Below are positions 1 through 9,116 of a DNA stretch of 42,218 nucleotides, one piece after another. The notes beneath the pieces were generated by a model that was given only the letters and a program-made list of their open reading frames with translations, had not been told where the DNA came from and searched no databases. The stretch is from an uncultured Eubacterium sp. (GTDB lineage Bacteria > Bacillota > Clostridia > Lachnospirales > Lachnospiraceae). The position numbers and the translations under genes were made by a program. Positions within the stretch are counted from its first letter, which is position 1, and each line of letters begins with the position of its first letter. Location: the NCBI GenBank assembly GCA_958446835.1, contig CAUCXT010000027.1, positions 1-42,218 of the forward strand. The letters run 5' to 3'.

Positions 1-66
1 TGATATGCATAAATATAATACGTTATACACGGCTAAGTATATATAGCATGTTTTGACATCTGAATC
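1..66 (+). repeat. Solo copy of a ~64-bp dispersed repeat
   Basis: This segment begins TGATATGCATAAATATAA and ends with GCATGTTTTGACATCTGAATC-like sequence. It matches both arms of the inverted-repeat element at 22203-22388 over nearly its whole length, with differences mainly in the middle. The window starts here, so it may be the right arm of a similar palindromic element whose left arm lies outside. It ends about 50 bp before the ABC exporter start. Confidence 0.75.
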
Positions 67-116
67 GTTATAATAAATTTCTGTGCATGCATATAAAAAA
101 GTAAAAGGAGAGGCTG

Positions 117-1976
117 GTGAGAAATTTGCCGGAAAATAATACGGGCGGTAAAGCCAAGAAAGTGAAACCAAGGTACAATATGCTTCAAAATTCATGGTAT
201 ATGGTAAAGATTGCGTGGCAGGCAAGGGAAAAGAAGGTCATAGTGCTGTGTCTGCTGTCCGCCGTGCTTGTGCTGGTAACTAGCCTTATAAATCTGTATA
301 TACCACCGGTGATATTGGGTGCGGTTGGGAGAAAGGTGGGTGCGGGGGAGCTTATTTTTATTGTGGCGGCGTTCACGCTTGGCATTATGCTTTCCTCCGC
401 CGCGGCGGCGTATGTTGATACGAATATAGTATACGGAAAGGTTACACTGCGAAGTGAAATGCTTGCAATGATTAACAGAAAAGCTGCTACAACCTCATAT
501 ATGAATGTGGTGAATGACAGATTTAAGAAGGACTTTGACAGGGGGTGTCTGAGCGTGGCGAGCAAGCGCTCATCGACGGAGGAGATATGGGACACGTTAG
601 GCGGTCTGCTCACGGATATCGCAGGCTTTGTGATATATTTAAGGCTTTTGTCAAATGCTCAGCCGGCGCTGTTTGTGGTGGTGCTTGTGACAGGCGTGGT
701 GAGCTATTTTGCCGCAAATTATGCGAACAGCTTTGAGTATAGATATAAGGATGGGACGGCGGAGTACAAGAACCATATAGATTATATTTTAGAGACGGAG
801 GGCGAGCTTGGTGCGGCAAAGGATATAAGGATTTTCGGGCTTCGCGGCTGGCTTGAGGAATTGTATGCCAAGGTTATGAAAGCGTATACTGCGTTTAACG
901 GAAAAATCCAGAATGTTTATCTGGGAGTTGCGGTGCTTGACGTTGTCCTCACCTTTATGCGCAATGGGATAGCGTATATGTATCTCATAATGCTGGTTAT
1001 GGACGGAAAAATAGATGTGGCACAGTTTCTTCTGTTGTTTTCGGCGGTGGGAGGTTTCGCACAGTGGGTCACAGGAATTTTGAAGGAATTTAACAATCTT
1101 CACAGGCAGTCAATCGACATATCGATGACGCGCGAATTTCTTGAGTACGATGAGCCTTTTAAATTCGATGGGGGAGAGCATTTGAGGGCTGAACCGGGCA
1201 AAGCATATGAAATCAGGCTTGAAAATGTATCATTCAGATACCCTGATGCGGACAAGGACACGCTTACCGACATAAATCTTACATTACATCCGGGTGAGAA
1301 ACTGGCAGTGGTGGGACTTAACGGTGCTGGAAAGACAACGCTTATCAAGCTTATCTGCGGATTTTTGGACCCGACAAGGGGAAGGGTTCTGCTAAACGGA
1401 AGGGATATCCGCGATTTTAACAGAGCCGATTATTACACAATGTTTTCCGCCGTTTTTCAGGATTTTTCACTGCTTCCGGGCACGATTGCGATGAATATTG
1501 CACAGACGGACGATGACATTGATATGCTTAGGGTAAAAAAATGCGCGGCTGAGGCGGGAATTGCCGGAAAGATAGAGAGCCTGGCTGAGAGCTATAATAC
1601 ATATCTTAACAGACAGGTGTATAAGGACGCGGTAATGCTTTCAGGCGGTGAGACACAGAGCCTTATGCTTGCTAGGGCGCTGTACAAGGAGGCACCGTTT
1701 GTGATGCTTGATGAGCCGACAGCGGCACTTGACCCGATTGCGGAATCACAGATGTATCAGAAATACAGTGAACTTACAGAGGGAAAAAGCTCCGTGTATA
1801 TTTCGCACAGACTTGTCTCAACGCGTTTCTGCGACAGGATAATAATGCTTGGGAACGGCGGAATTATTGAGGAGGGCACACACGAAGAACTGTTAAATAA
1901 CAACGGAGAATATTCTAAGCTGTACAATATACAGAGCAGATATTACAGGGAGGAGGCGGCTGATGGTGAAGAATGA
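117..1976 (+). CDS. ABC exporter, fused membrane and ATPase domains (subunit 1 of a heterodimer)
   Basis: This 619-residue half-transporter has an N-terminal membrane domain (hydrophobic segments from about residue 42 to 330) and a C-terminal nucleotide-binding domain. Visible motifs are Walker A GLNGAGKTT near residue 400, a Q-loop (VFQDF), signature LSGGE near 508, Walker B VMLDEPTAALDP near 528 and an H-loop histidine (YISHR). The start is GTG, 6 bases after AAGGAG. The next gene overlaps its 3' end and encodes a paralogue of almost equal length, so the two probably form a heterodimeric exporter in the cytoplasmic membrane. Both Walker B motifs keep the catalytic Glu, so neither ATP site is obviously degenerate. 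The substrate cannot be read from sequence; drugs or peptides are typical for the family. Confidence 0.88.
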   Translation: MRNLPENNTGGKAKKVKPRYNMLQNSWYMVKIAWQAREKKVIVLCLLSAVLVLVTSLINLYIPPVILGAVGRKVGAGELIFIVAAFTLGIMLSSAAAAYVDTNIVYGKVTLRSEMLAMINRKAATTSYMNVVNDRFKKDFDRGCLSVASKRSSTEEIWDTLGGLLTDIAGFVIYLRLLSNAQPALFVVVLVTGVVSYFAANYANSFEYRYKDGTAEYKNHIDYILETEGELGAAKDIRIFGLRGWLEELYAKVMKAYTAFNGKIQNVYLGVAVLDVVLTFMRNGIAYMYLIMLVMDGKIDVAQFLLLFSAVGGFAQWVTGILKEFNNLHRQSIDISMTREFLEYDEPFKFDGGEHLRAEPGKAYEIRLENVSFRYPDADKDTLTDINLTLHPGEKLAVVGLNGAGKTTLIKLICGFLDPTRGRVLLNGRDIRDFNRADYYTMFSAVFQDFSLLPGTIAMNIAQTDDDIDMLRVKKCAAEAGIAGKIESLAESYNTYLNRQVYKDAVMLSGGETQSLMLARALYKEAPFVMLDEPTAALDPIAESQMYQKYSELTEGKSSVYISHRLVSTRFCDRIIMLGNGGIIEEGTHEELLNNNGEYSKLYNIQSRYYREEAADGEE

Positions 1977-3834
1977 TGGTAAGCCTTCATGGCTTGAGAC
2001 GATAAAGCTTACGAACAGGGCATTCAGAATATATTATGAAAACAGCCCGGTGCAGACGATTGTCTATATGATAAGCATGGCGTGGGATTCCCTCACACCT
2101 TATATCGGAATATATCTGTCCGCATGTATAATCGATGAACTTACTAACGGAAGAAATCCGCAGAGACTTAGAATGTTGGTGCTCATAACGCTTTTGTCGG
2201 CGGCGGTTATCGGTCTGGGTTCGGCATTTCTTGGCAGAGTAAGAAATATTTACAATAAGCCGTCATGGTTTCATCTGGAGCATATATATGCAAAGAAAAT
2301 GCTGGACATGGATTTTGACAAATTTGATGATATAAAGACAGCACAGCTTCGCCAGACGATAAGGCAGTATCAGAGCATGGGCTGGGGAATCCTGCCTTCG
2401 CTCAACATATACGGAGGCTTGTGCAAGCAGTTTCTAACATTTTTCGGAGGAATCACGCTCACGATATCACTTTTTTCAAGCCGTGTGCCCGAAAATGCAG
2501 GGGCATATAAGATGCTTGACAATCCGTTCGTTGTGCTGGCAGTTATATTGCTGCTGATAGCGGTAACCTATATTTCCCCTGTCCTTTTAAATAAGTCGCA
2601 GGAATATATTACGAACGGCAAGGACGATTTGGCTCTTGGAAACAATATGTTTCGTTTCTGGGGATTTCTTGGCGGAAAGAGCGATGTCGCGATGGACGTT
2701 AGGATGTACAGGCAGGATAAGCTGTGCGATAAATTCTGTCTTAGCAAGGAGGCTCCCTTCCATTCAGGGAGCACAATCGCGAAGCTGGGCTGGGGAAGGC
2801 AAGGACTCTTAAAATCGGCATCCGCGGCGGTTGCCAAGATATTTACCGGAATTATATATGTGTTTGTATGTCTCAAGGCACTTGCCGGGGCATTTGGCAT
2901 AGGTGCAGTAACACAGTATATAGCGTCGATACAGAGGACGGCGGACGGTGTCTCAAGCATAGTGGAGCTTCTTGGCTACATGCGGAATAATGCTGCTGTT
3001 CTGAGGAGCATATTTGAATTTCTTGACATACCCAATGACATGTATCAGGGAAGCTTCACTGTTGAAAAAAGAAGCGACAGGAAGTATGAGGTTGAGTTTA
3101 GAAATGTATCGTTCAAATATCCGGGGAGCGACAGCTATTCGTTAAAGAATGTAAATATGAAGTTCGAGATAGGAAAGCGCTTCGCGGTGGTGGGAATGAA
3201 CGGAAGCGGAAAGACCACATTCATAAAGCTTCTGTGCCGCCTCTATGACCCGACGGAGGGCGAGATACTTCTAAACGGAATAAATATCCGCAAGTACAAT
3301 TATGCGGAGTACATGAATATATTCTCCATTGTCTTTCAGGACTTCAAGCTGCTTGCCCTAAAGCTTGGCGAAAATGTCGCGTCGGGTGAGGTCTACGATG
3401 AGGAGCGGGTTATGAGGTGCCTTGTGGAGGCGGGCTTTGAAGATAATTTGAAGAAAATGCCGAAGGGACTTGAGACATATCTCTATACCGATTACGGCGA
3501 AAAGGGCGTGGACGTGTCGGGCGGTGAGGCGCAGAAGATAGCCATAGCGCGGGCGCTCTACAAGGACGCACCGTTCATTATCCTTGATGAGCCGACAGCG
3601 GCGCTTGACCCGGTGACGGAGGCGGAGATTTACTCTAAGTTCAACGATATAGTCGGGGACAAGACCGCAGTGTATATAAGCCACCGCCTCTCCTCATGCA
3701 AATTTTGTGACGAGATACTTGTGTTCAACGAGGGTGCAGTCATACAGCACGGAACGCACGAAAAACTGGTTGCGGACGAGGGCGGAAAATATTATGAGCT
3801 GTGGCATGCGCAGGCGCAGTATTATGCGACATAA
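1963..3834 (+). CDS. ABC exporter, fused membrane and ATPase domains (subunit 2 of a heterodimer)
   Basis: A 623-residue half-transporter with the same architecture as the preceding gene: membrane domain first, then an ATPase domain with Walker A GMNGSGKTT near residue 410, signature VSGGEAQ near 517, Walker B IILDEPTAALDP near 538 and H-loop YISHR. The ATG overlaps the end of the upstream gene by 14 bp, and GGGAGGAGG lies just before it, so the pair should be translationally coupled. The two proteins share the DEPTAALDP and SHRL motifs and the same domain spacing, which indicates an old duplication. Nothing nearby (precursor peptide, immunity gene, regulator) tells what is exported. Confidence 0.88.
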   Translation: MVKNDGKPSWLETIKLTNRAFRIYYENSPVQTIVYMISMAWDSLTPYIGIYLSACIIDELTNGRNPQRLRMLVLITLLSAAVIGLGSAFLGRVRNIYNKPSWFHLEHIYAKKMLDMDFDKFDDIKTAQLRQTIRQYQSMGWGILPSLNIYGGLCKQFLTFFGGITLTISLFSSRVPENAGAYKMLDNPFVVLAVILLLIAVTYISPVLLNKSQEYITNGKDDLALGNNMFRFWGFLGGKSDVAMDVRMYRQDKLCDKFCLSKEAPFHSGSTIAKLGWGRQGLLKSASAAVAKIFTGIIYVFVCLKALAGAFGIGAVTQYIASIQRTADGVSSIVELLGYMRNNAAVLRSIFEFLDIPNDMYQGSFTVEKRSDRKYEVEFRNVSFKYPGSDSYSLKNVNMKFEIGKRFAVVGMNGSGKTTFIKLLCRLYDPTEGEILLNGINIRKYNYAEYMNIFSIVFQDFKLLALKLGENVASGEVYDEERVMRCLVEAGFEDNLKKMPKGLETYLYTDYGEKGVDVSGGEAQKIAIARALYKDAPFIILDEPTAALDPVTEAEIYSKFNDIVGDKTAVYISHRLSSCKFCDEILVFNEGAVIQHGTHEKLVADEGGKYYELWHAQAQYYAT

Positions 3835-3889
3835 TGTGGTCGCTAGGGGGATATTTGTCTTGTTTTTTTGGTGATTATCATATAAAATA

Positions 3890-4144
3890 ATGGTATGGCT
3901 TGGGATAATGGAGAGGGAATACAATCTCCCGATTAATAGTGATTTGAGAAGGGATGTGAATGTTATGTGTAATCTTAGTGAGGGCATTGAGGAGAAGGCA
4001 ACAGAAAAAACAACAAAGGAAGTAAACAAAAAAGTAATATTGAATATGCACAAAAAGGGTTACACAGCCGCCCAGATAGCTGAGATTGTCGAGGTGAGTG
4101 CGCAGGAGGTTGAGGCTGTTATAAAAGAAAATAATGAGATATAA
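3890..4144 (+). pseudogene. 3' remnant of an Rpn/PD-(D/E)XK nuclease-transposase family gene
   Basis: The 84-residue frame contains MCNLSEGIEEKATEK followed by NMHKKGYTAAQIAEIVEVS, a small helix-turn-helix-like tail. This combination resembles the C-terminus of the Rpn (recombination-promoting nuclease, PD-(D/E)XK transposase-like) proteins that are abundant in Lachnospiraceae. The roughly 200-residue catalytic part is absent: only 55 bp separate this frame from the exporter stop. It has no convincing ribosome site. The family call is from recalled resemblance, not from an alignment. Confidence 0.55.
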
Positions 4145-4253
4145 AATAAGCTACAACTAATTTTGGTTGCATATTTCTAACTGCAGTGATATATTCATGG
4201 TGAGTAAGATGTTTATGAAATATTATAAACACACTATGAAGGAGGAGATTGCT

Positions 4254-4958
4254 GTGGCTAAGATTGTTGAACTTAAAAATGTTACCAAGGTGTATAAGAC
4301 AGGGGAGCGTGAGTTTCGCGCGCTTGATGGAGTTGATTTGGACATCGAAAAGGGAAAGTTCGTTGTCATACTCGGACCATCGGGTGCGGGCAAATCCACG
4401 CTCCTCAATTTAATCGGAGGAATGGATATTCCTACAACCGGACAGGTAATTGTGGATGGGGAGGATATATCGAAATACAATGAGGACAAATTGAGCCGCT
4501 ATAGAGCAGCGACAGTGGGCTTCATTTTTCAGTTTTATAATATACTGCCGACACTCACGGTTCTTGAGAATGTGGAGCTTGTGAAGGATATAGTGAAGAA
4601 TCCTCTTGACCCGCATGAGGCACTTGCGAAGGTTGGACTTACCGAGCATGAGAACAAGTTCCCTAACCAGCTATCAGGAGGCGAACAGCAGCGTATTTCC
4701 ATTGCCAGAGCGGTTGCGAAGAATCCGAAGGTACTCCTCTGTGATGAGCCGACCGGCGCTCTTGATTCGGCAACCGGTGTTGAAGTGCTCAAGCTTCTCA
4801 TGGAGCAGTGCAAAAAAGGAGGGAATACAGTCATTATCGTTACACACAACAGCTTGATTGCGGACATCGCAGACATTGTGGTTCGTGTAAAGAACGGAAA
4901 AATCAAGTCTGTTGTCGATAACCCTTCACCAAAGAATATCGAGGAGGTGGAGTGGTAA
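4254..4958 (+). CDS. ABC transporter ATPase, LolD/MacB type
   Basis: A soluble ATPase of about 234 residues that powers the FtsX-type permease encoded next. Walker A GPSGAGKST lies near residue 40, signature LSGGEQQR near 140 and Walker B LLCDEPTGALDSAT near 160; the TGALD form is typical of the MacB/LolD/BceA branch. An upstream in-frame ATG at 4167 exists, but GGAGGAG at 4241 is correctly spaced only for the GTG at 4254, which gives the family-typical N-terminus MAKIVELKNVTKVYK. The stop overlaps the permease start as TAATG. No two-component system flanks it, so a BceAB-type peptide-resistance role is not indicated; the substrate is unknown. Confidence 0.9.
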   Translation: MAKIVELKNVTKVYKTGEREFRALDGVDLDIEKGKFVVILGPSGAGKSTLLNLIGGMDIPTTGQVIVDGEDISKYNEDKLSRYRAATVGFIFQFYNILPTLTVLENVELVKDIVKNPLDPHEALAKVGLTEHENKFPNQLSGGEQQRISIARAVAKNPKVLLCDEPTGALDSATGVEVLKLLMEQCKKGGNTVIIVTHNSLIADIADIVVRVKNGKIKSVVDNPSPKNIEEVEW

Positions 4959-7354
4959 TGCTTAGAAAAAAGATGATGAGGGATATACGAAAGAATCTCT
5001 CGTCTTTTATAACTATATTTATCATGACTTTCCTTGGCGTATTTGTATTTTCGGGAATACATGCTTACATGGATGGAATGGATTACAGTGGACAGAGATA
5101 CTATGAGGAGAATAATCTGCAGGATTTGTGGATGCTGGGAGAGAATTTTTCCGATGATGACATGGCTGATATTCTTGCCACAGATGGTGTCAAGGAGGCG
5201 GAGCGAGCACTGGTCATCAACACCGATTTGAAAAATTTTAAGGATGTTGTCCTTGAGACAAATTTTGTTGAGAGCAAAAATATATCGAGCATGTATGTGG
5301 TTGACGGAGCCGGTTTTGACTATGACAGCGACGGAATGTGGCTTGACAGCTACCTTGCGGACAATCTTGGAATCAGGGTCGGCGATGAGTTGACGCTTGC
5401 GTATAAAAATTATGAGATTACAGGCAGGGTGGCCGGACTTGTAAACACGCCTGACCATGTGTATGCAATCAAGGATGAGTCGGCGATTTTCCCAACACAT
5501 GATGACTACGGCTATGTGTATTTATCGATGAAATCATTTCCGGAGGAGTACATAAAGGATGAGCTGAGGGAGGCTGTTGCCGGAAAGCTTGGAATTGGTG
5601 CGGCTGATGTCACAGATGAAGTATTTGATATGGCGTTTCTTGATTACAAGACAAGTGACTATTATGTGTATAATTATGCGTATGTGGTTCTTGAGGACAA
5701 TGCAGATGAACAGGCGGTAAAGGCACTTTTACAGAACGGGATAGAGTCGGCACAGGCTGTCACAGGAAGGGACGCAAGTGCTTCGGTGTCGGCATATCAG
5801 AGTGAGGTTGAGGAGGGTGCAAGCTATTCTGGAATATTTACATTTCTGTTTCTTTTCATAGCAGTTCTCTCTGTTGTCACTACAATGCATCGTTTTGTAA
5901 AAAAACAGAGAACGCAGATTGGTACTTTAAAGGCACTTGGATTTAGCAGAAAAAGGATAGAAAGACATTATTTAAGCTATGGTTTTTATGTGAGTGTTAT
6001 CGCTGCAATTTTAGGGCTGATTGGTGGAAGGTTTATTATAGGAAATATCTTTGTAAATATGGAGGCAAGTTATTTTGAAGTACCGGATATGGTTGTAGTC
6101 ACAAAGCCGATAGTCTATGTTGTGGCGGTCGGAGTAGTGATTTTAGTTACAGCAGCTACATATTTTACATGTCACGGACTTTTGAAGGAGTCGGCAGCAC
6201 AGACGTTAAGGCTTGAGGTGCCGAAGGTAAAGGCAGGAGAGTTAAAACCTGCGGGAAATCTTGCAAAAAAATTTTCAGTCGGTGTGCGATGGAATCTGCG
6301 CGATATCGGAAGAAACAAGGGAAGAACCATCACCGGAATAGTGGGTATTGTTGGCTGTACAATGCTTATAGTCTGCGCATTCGGAATGAGGGACACAATT
6401 CAGTTCTTCATAAAGTGGCAGTTTGAGGATTTGTACAATTTCGAATATAAGCTGGATGTGGAGAGCATGATATCGGATGAGACATATAAGCAGTTGACGG
6501 ACAGCTACGGCGATGACACGAGCATGACACTTGCTGTAGAAGCGTTTGACATATCGGGAAATACATCAACCAGACAGATTGTTATTACAGATGCAGGCGA
6601 TAAAGTAAGGTATACCGACCATAAAGCGAGAAAATTCGAACTGTCGGATGACGGAATATATGTATCAGAAAAGCTTCTATCGATTCTTGGCTTACATGTT
6701 GGGGAGAACGTGAGCTGGTCGGTTTACGGAGAGGATAAAACATACACAACCAAGATTGCCGGAACCTTCCGTGAGCCGCAGGGACAGAAGTTTGCCATGA
6801 CCAGAGCCTATGCGGAGAGTATCGGTATTGAGTATAAGGCGGATTGCCTTTACACAGATGAAGATTTAAGCGAAGTGAAAAATATCGCGGGTGTATCGCT
6901 CATAACCGGAATTGCCGCCCTGAAGGATGGAATGATGTCCATGATTAACATGATGGATACAGTTATATTGCTGCTCATGGTTGTATCCGTGATTCTGGCG
7001 GTTGTGATTATCTACAACCTTGGAATACTGTCATTTTCGGAGAAGCAGTATCAGTTTGCAACCATGAAGGTGTTAGGCTTTAGAAGTAAGCAGATAAGAA
7101 AAATCTATGTCATGCAGAATATCTGGGTATGCGTTGTGGCAATCATAATCGGACTTCCGCTTGGTGAGTATATGACGGCGCTTATCTATAAGCTGGCAAT
7201 GGGCGATAACTATGACATGCTGGTCCGCGTCGCACCTGTAACCTACGTTGTCGGAGCTGTCGGCATATTCGCTGTGGCTTATCTGGTGAACCTCTGGCTT
7301 GGGCGCAAGGTAAAGACAATCGATATGGTTACTAGTCTCAAGGCAAACGAGTAA
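4958..7354 (+). CDS. FtsX/MacB-type ABC permease, 798 residues
   Basis: A large permease with two FtsX-like units. There is one membrane segment near residues 16-36, then an extracellular domain, three membrane segments between about 285 and 405, a further segment near 460 that begins the second unit, another extracellular domain, and three C-terminal segments near 665, 722 and 765. Conserved FtsX loops occur twice (GTLKALGFSRKRI and ATMKVLGFRSKQI). The start is ATG 4958, overlapping the ATPase stop (TAATG), with GAGGAGGTGG 7 bases upstream; a GTG 6 bases earlier is also open. It should form a complex with the preceding ATPase. Members of this family extract lipids or peptides from the outer leaflet; the actual substrate is not evident. 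Confidence 0.88.
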   Translation: MLRKKMMRDIRKNLSSFITIFIMTFLGVFVFSGIHAYMDGMDYSGQRYYEENNLQDLWMLGENFSDDDMADILATDGVKEAERALVINTDLKNFKDVVLETNFVESKNISSMYVVDGAGFDYDSDGMWLDSYLADNLGIRVGDELTLAYKNYEITGRVAGLVNTPDHVYAIKDESAIFPTHDDYGYVYLSMKSFPEEYIKDELREAVAGKLGIGAADVTDEVFDMAFLDYKTSDYYVYNYAYVVLEDNADEQAVKALLQNGIESAQAVTGRDASASVSAYQSEVEEGASYSGIFTFLFLFIAVLSVVTTMHRFVKKQRTQIGTLKALGFSRKRIERHYLSYGFYVSVIAAILGLIGGRFIIGNIFVNMEASYFEVPDMVVVTKPIVYVVAVGVVILVTAATYFTCHGLLKESAAQTLRLEVPKVKAGELKPAGNLAKKFSVGVRWNLRDIGRNKGRTITGIVGIVGCTMLIVCAFGMRDTIQFFIKWQFEDLYNFEYKLDVESMISDETYKQLTDSYGDDTSMTLAVEAFDISGNTSTRQIVITDAGDKVRYTDHKARKFELSDDGIYVSEKLLSILGLHVGENVSWSVYGEDKTYTTKIAGTFREPQGQKFAMTRAYAESIGIEYKADCLYTDEDLSEVKNIAGVSLITGIAALKDGMMSMINMMDTVILLLMVVSVILAVVIIYNLGILSFSEKQYQFATMKVLGFRSKQIRKIYVMQNIWVCVVAIIIGLPLGEYMTALIYKLAMGDNYDMLVRVAPVTYVVGAVGIFAVAYLVNLWLGRKVKTIDMVTSLKANE

Positions 7355-7414
7355 ATAATAATTGATAAAAAATAGGTAACTGAAAAACAGCATATAATTA
7401 AATATGTATGTGAT

Positions 7415-7456
7415 AAAATACCGGGCAGTCCGTAAACAGGATTGTTCGGTATTTTA
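7415..7456 (+). terminator. Rho-independent terminator after the FtsX permease
   Basis: AAAATACCG (7415-7423) pairs with CGGTATTTT (7447-7455), with additional inner pairing (CA-TCC/GGA-TG) and A/T runs on both sides. It can end the 4254-7354 operon and may work in both directions. Confidence 0.75.
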
Positions 7457-7485
7457 TTATGAAATTGAATAATTAAAAAAGTATA

Positions 7486-7537
7486 TTGCATAATAAACAT
7501 AAATATGGTAATATTACCTGGGTTAGATAAAACTAAC
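7486..7537 (+). promoter_or_regulatory. Promoter with operator-like dyads for the DUF3793/flavodoxin unit
   Basis: TTGCAT (7486-7491), a 17-bp spacer and TAATAT (7509-7514) form a promoter. The -10 lies inside the palindrome GGTAATATTACC (7507-7518). At the predicted transcription start lies a second dyad, GTTAG-ATAAAA-CTAAC (7522-7537), which loosely resembles DtxR/MntR-type metal-repressor sites. The regulator identity is inference. Confidence 0.5.
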
Positions 7538-7663
7538 ATAAGTTATATGCACAGTACTAAAGGGGATATAAGTAAAAAAGTACAGCTAAGACTATACTAC
7601 AATAGGTATGTTAGTGCCGGAATGTTGGCAGATAGCATGAATACGGGCGGATTGGAGGGTGAT

Positions 7664-8086
7664 ATGTCAGTACAGGAGTTCATGGATTACAGGCAGGGAG
7701 CAAGCTTCAGAATGAAGGTGTCTATGGAGCTGGTGTTACATTGCGCACCGATACTCAAGGATGTGAAGGCTGCCAATATTGTGACAGTGACACCTGAAAA
7801 GTGCAGATTATATTTGCGGCTTCTATCCGGAACAGGAATCTCATGGCTGCTGTTAAATGTCAATGAGCAGAGGGCAATACTTTATCTGTTCCGGCGTGAC
7901 AGGCTGGAAGCTTATCTTTCCGACAAGGATATTGAGGATTTTCTTGCAGGGTATGGCTATCAGAGGGGAAGGCTTGAGGATAAGCTTGCAAGGCTTGCAA
8001 AGCGCGTGAAGAGCTTTGATAAGAGCAGGGAGATGGCGATGGAGGAGCTTGTGCAGGGAAAGAGTATTCGTGAGATAGCAGTGTGA
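7664..8086 (+). CDS. DUF3793-like protein (divergent)
   Basis: A protein of about 140 residues. The segment LVLHCAPILKDVKAANIVT, then AILYLFRRDRLEAYL and a GYGYQRG turn, follow the pattern of DUF3793, a clostridial family often encoded beside flavodoxin, as here. The usual C-terminal FPHEIGxFLGYP block is missing; instead it ends in a charged helix-rich tail, so it is either a divergent member or a related family. The chosen ATG has GGAGG five bases upstream. The frame stays open for another 53 codons upstream, past poorly supported ATGs at 7505 and 7548. Function is unknown; linkage to flavodoxin suggests a role under iron limitation, but this is inference. Confidence 0.6.
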   Translation: MSVQEFMDYRQGASFRMKVSMELVLHCAPILKDVKAANIVTVTPEKCRLYLRLLSGTGISWLLLNVNEQRAILYLFRRDRLEAYLSDKDIEDFLAGYGYQRGRLEDKLARLAKRVKSFDKSREMAMEELVQGKSIREIAV

Positions 8087-8124
8087 AGATAGAAATTGCA
8101 AGATTCATTGGTTAGCAGTCATAC

Positions 8125-8162
8125 GTTGTGTGCCGGTAAAATCACACAACTGCTTACCGGCA
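8125..8162 (+). promoter_or_regulatory. Possible H-type pseudoknot or alternative hairpins before flavodoxin
   Basis: TGCCGGTAA (8131-8139) pairs perfectly with TTACCGGCA (8154-8162). The immediately preceding GTTGTG (8125-8130) is complementary to CACAAC (8144-8149) in the loop of that hairpin, so both helices could form a compact pseudoknot. No T-run follows, so it is not a simple terminator. Its position about 55 nt before the flavodoxin start makes a leader role possible. Confidence 0.4.
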
Positions 8163-8216
8163 AAGTTGAGTTTGGCAATTATCTGAAATTATAAAAAGAA
8201 AGAGAGGACTAGATGA

Positions 8217-8651
8217 ATGGGAAAGGTTAGTATTGTATATTGGAGCGGAACAGGCAACACGGAGGCTATGGCAAATGCTATGGCTGAGGGAGCTAAGGAG
8301 ACAGGTGCAGAGGTTGAACTTCTCACTGTCGACAAGGCGGAGGCGTCATCGCTTGTGGCTGAGAAGGCTTTTGCACTTGGATGTCCTGCAATGGGCGCTG
8401 AGGTTCTTGAGGAGGGCGAGATGGAGCCATTCATGAGTGAGCTGGATAGCCGGATTGCCGGTAAGACGATTGCGCTTTTCGGTTCCTACGGCTGGGGAGG
8501 CGGCGAATGGATGCGCGACTGGGAGTCAAGGGTTGCGGCTGATGGAGCGGCTGTTTTATCAGGCGAAGGAATAATCGCGGACAACGCTCCGGACGATGAC
8601 GTGCTTGCGGAGTGCAGGGCGGCAGGCGCGAAGCTGGCGGCGCTGGTGTAA
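8217..8651 (+). CDS. Flavodoxin (short-chain)
   Basis: A 144-residue FMN-binding electron carrier. The phosphate-binding loop SGTGNTE is at residues 10-16, and the second FMN contact region GSYGWGGGEWM lies near 90-100. Length fits short-chain flavodoxins, which replace ferredoxin as low-potential electron donors when iron is scarce. Translation should start at ATG 8217 behind an AGAGAGGA ribosome site; an ATG four bases upstream opens only a five-codon frame. It follows the DUF3793-like gene on the same strand at 130 bp and is closed by a strong terminator at 8705, so the two probably form one unit. The substrate reductase is unknown. Confidence 0.92.
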   Translation: MGKVSIVYWSGTGNTEAMANAMAEGAKETGAEVELLTVDKAEASSLVAEKAFALGCPAMGAEVLEEGEMEPFMSELDSRIAGKTIALFGSYGWGGGEWMRDWESRVAADGAAVLSGEGIIADNAPDDDVLAECRAAGAKLAALV

Positions 8652-8704
8652 TTAAATTAATTACATAGCAAAAATAATTTAATATTGTTATTAAAATGGG
8701 AAAG

Positions 8705-8746
8705 GTCTTACATGCTTTGTAGAAATGCTGCATGTAAGACTTTTTT
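8705..8746 (+). terminator. Rho-independent terminator after flavodoxin
   Basis: GTCTTACATGC (8705-8715) and GCATGTAAGAC (8730-8740) form a perfect 11-bp stem followed by six T. Confidence 0.92.
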
Positions 8747-9113
8747 AAAATATTGATTGTGGGTCATAGTATAATTGATATGTTCTATATTCACAGAATA
8801 AATTGGTATGTTTTGACATTCGGAAGCAATATACTTAATTGGAAATATGTTATGCTTCTGTTTATGTTATCTTAAAATATAATTAATTTACATATTTTAT
8901 GATTTGATTTATAATATTAATCACAGTTTACATTAAAAGTAAATTCAATGTGTTTCTATGTTTGATTAGTAGCATAATTTTTGCTATCAATAGTCTGATT
9001 ATCGGAAAATCTCTGCTGATATACCACATTACAAGATTATGACACAACATATATTTTTTGAAGGTCTGATAAGAAAATGATTTGTTCTAAAATATTATTT
9101 TAAATTTTTTAGG
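8747..9113. other. AT-rich intergenic stretch without a recognisable gene
   Basis: About 370 bp between the flavodoxin terminator and the BrnT promoter. I see no convincing reading frame on either strand. It carries one decayed copy of the dispersed repeat (8776-8825); the remainder is AT-rich with only short imperfect dyads. It may be the remnant of deleted accessory DNA. Confidence 0.5.
8776..8825 (+). repeat. Decayed copy of the dispersed ~64-bp repeat
   Basis: TGATATG at the left end, then CACAGAATAAATTGGTATG and TTTTGACATTCGGAA, align with the 22323-22388 copy after a deletion of about 12 bp in its left half. Confidence 0.5.
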
Positions 9114-9116
9114 ATG

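Noticed and set aside
53..74. TTGACA...TATAAT before the first ABC exporter gene as a promoter
   Set aside because: The boxes are only 10 bp apart, far too close for a functional spacer; TTGACA here belongs to the repeat arm.
3890..4144. Intact small regulator with a helix-turn-helix
   Set aside because: The segment matches the tail of Rpn-type proteins better, has no ribosome site, and lacks the rest of the gene.
4167..4253. 29-residue N-terminal extension of the LolD-type ATPase
   Set aside because: The GGAGGAG site is placed for GTG 4254, and the extension has no match to the family.
4535..5500. Long minus-strand open frame opposite the ATPase and permease genes
   Set aside because: It lies entirely antisense to two strongly supported genes and lacks family motifs and a ribosome site.
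7505..7663. 53-codon N-terminal extension of the DUF3793-like protein
   Set aside because: It has no ribosome site and lies over the promoter and operator-like dyads; ATG 7664 has GGAGG at the right distance.
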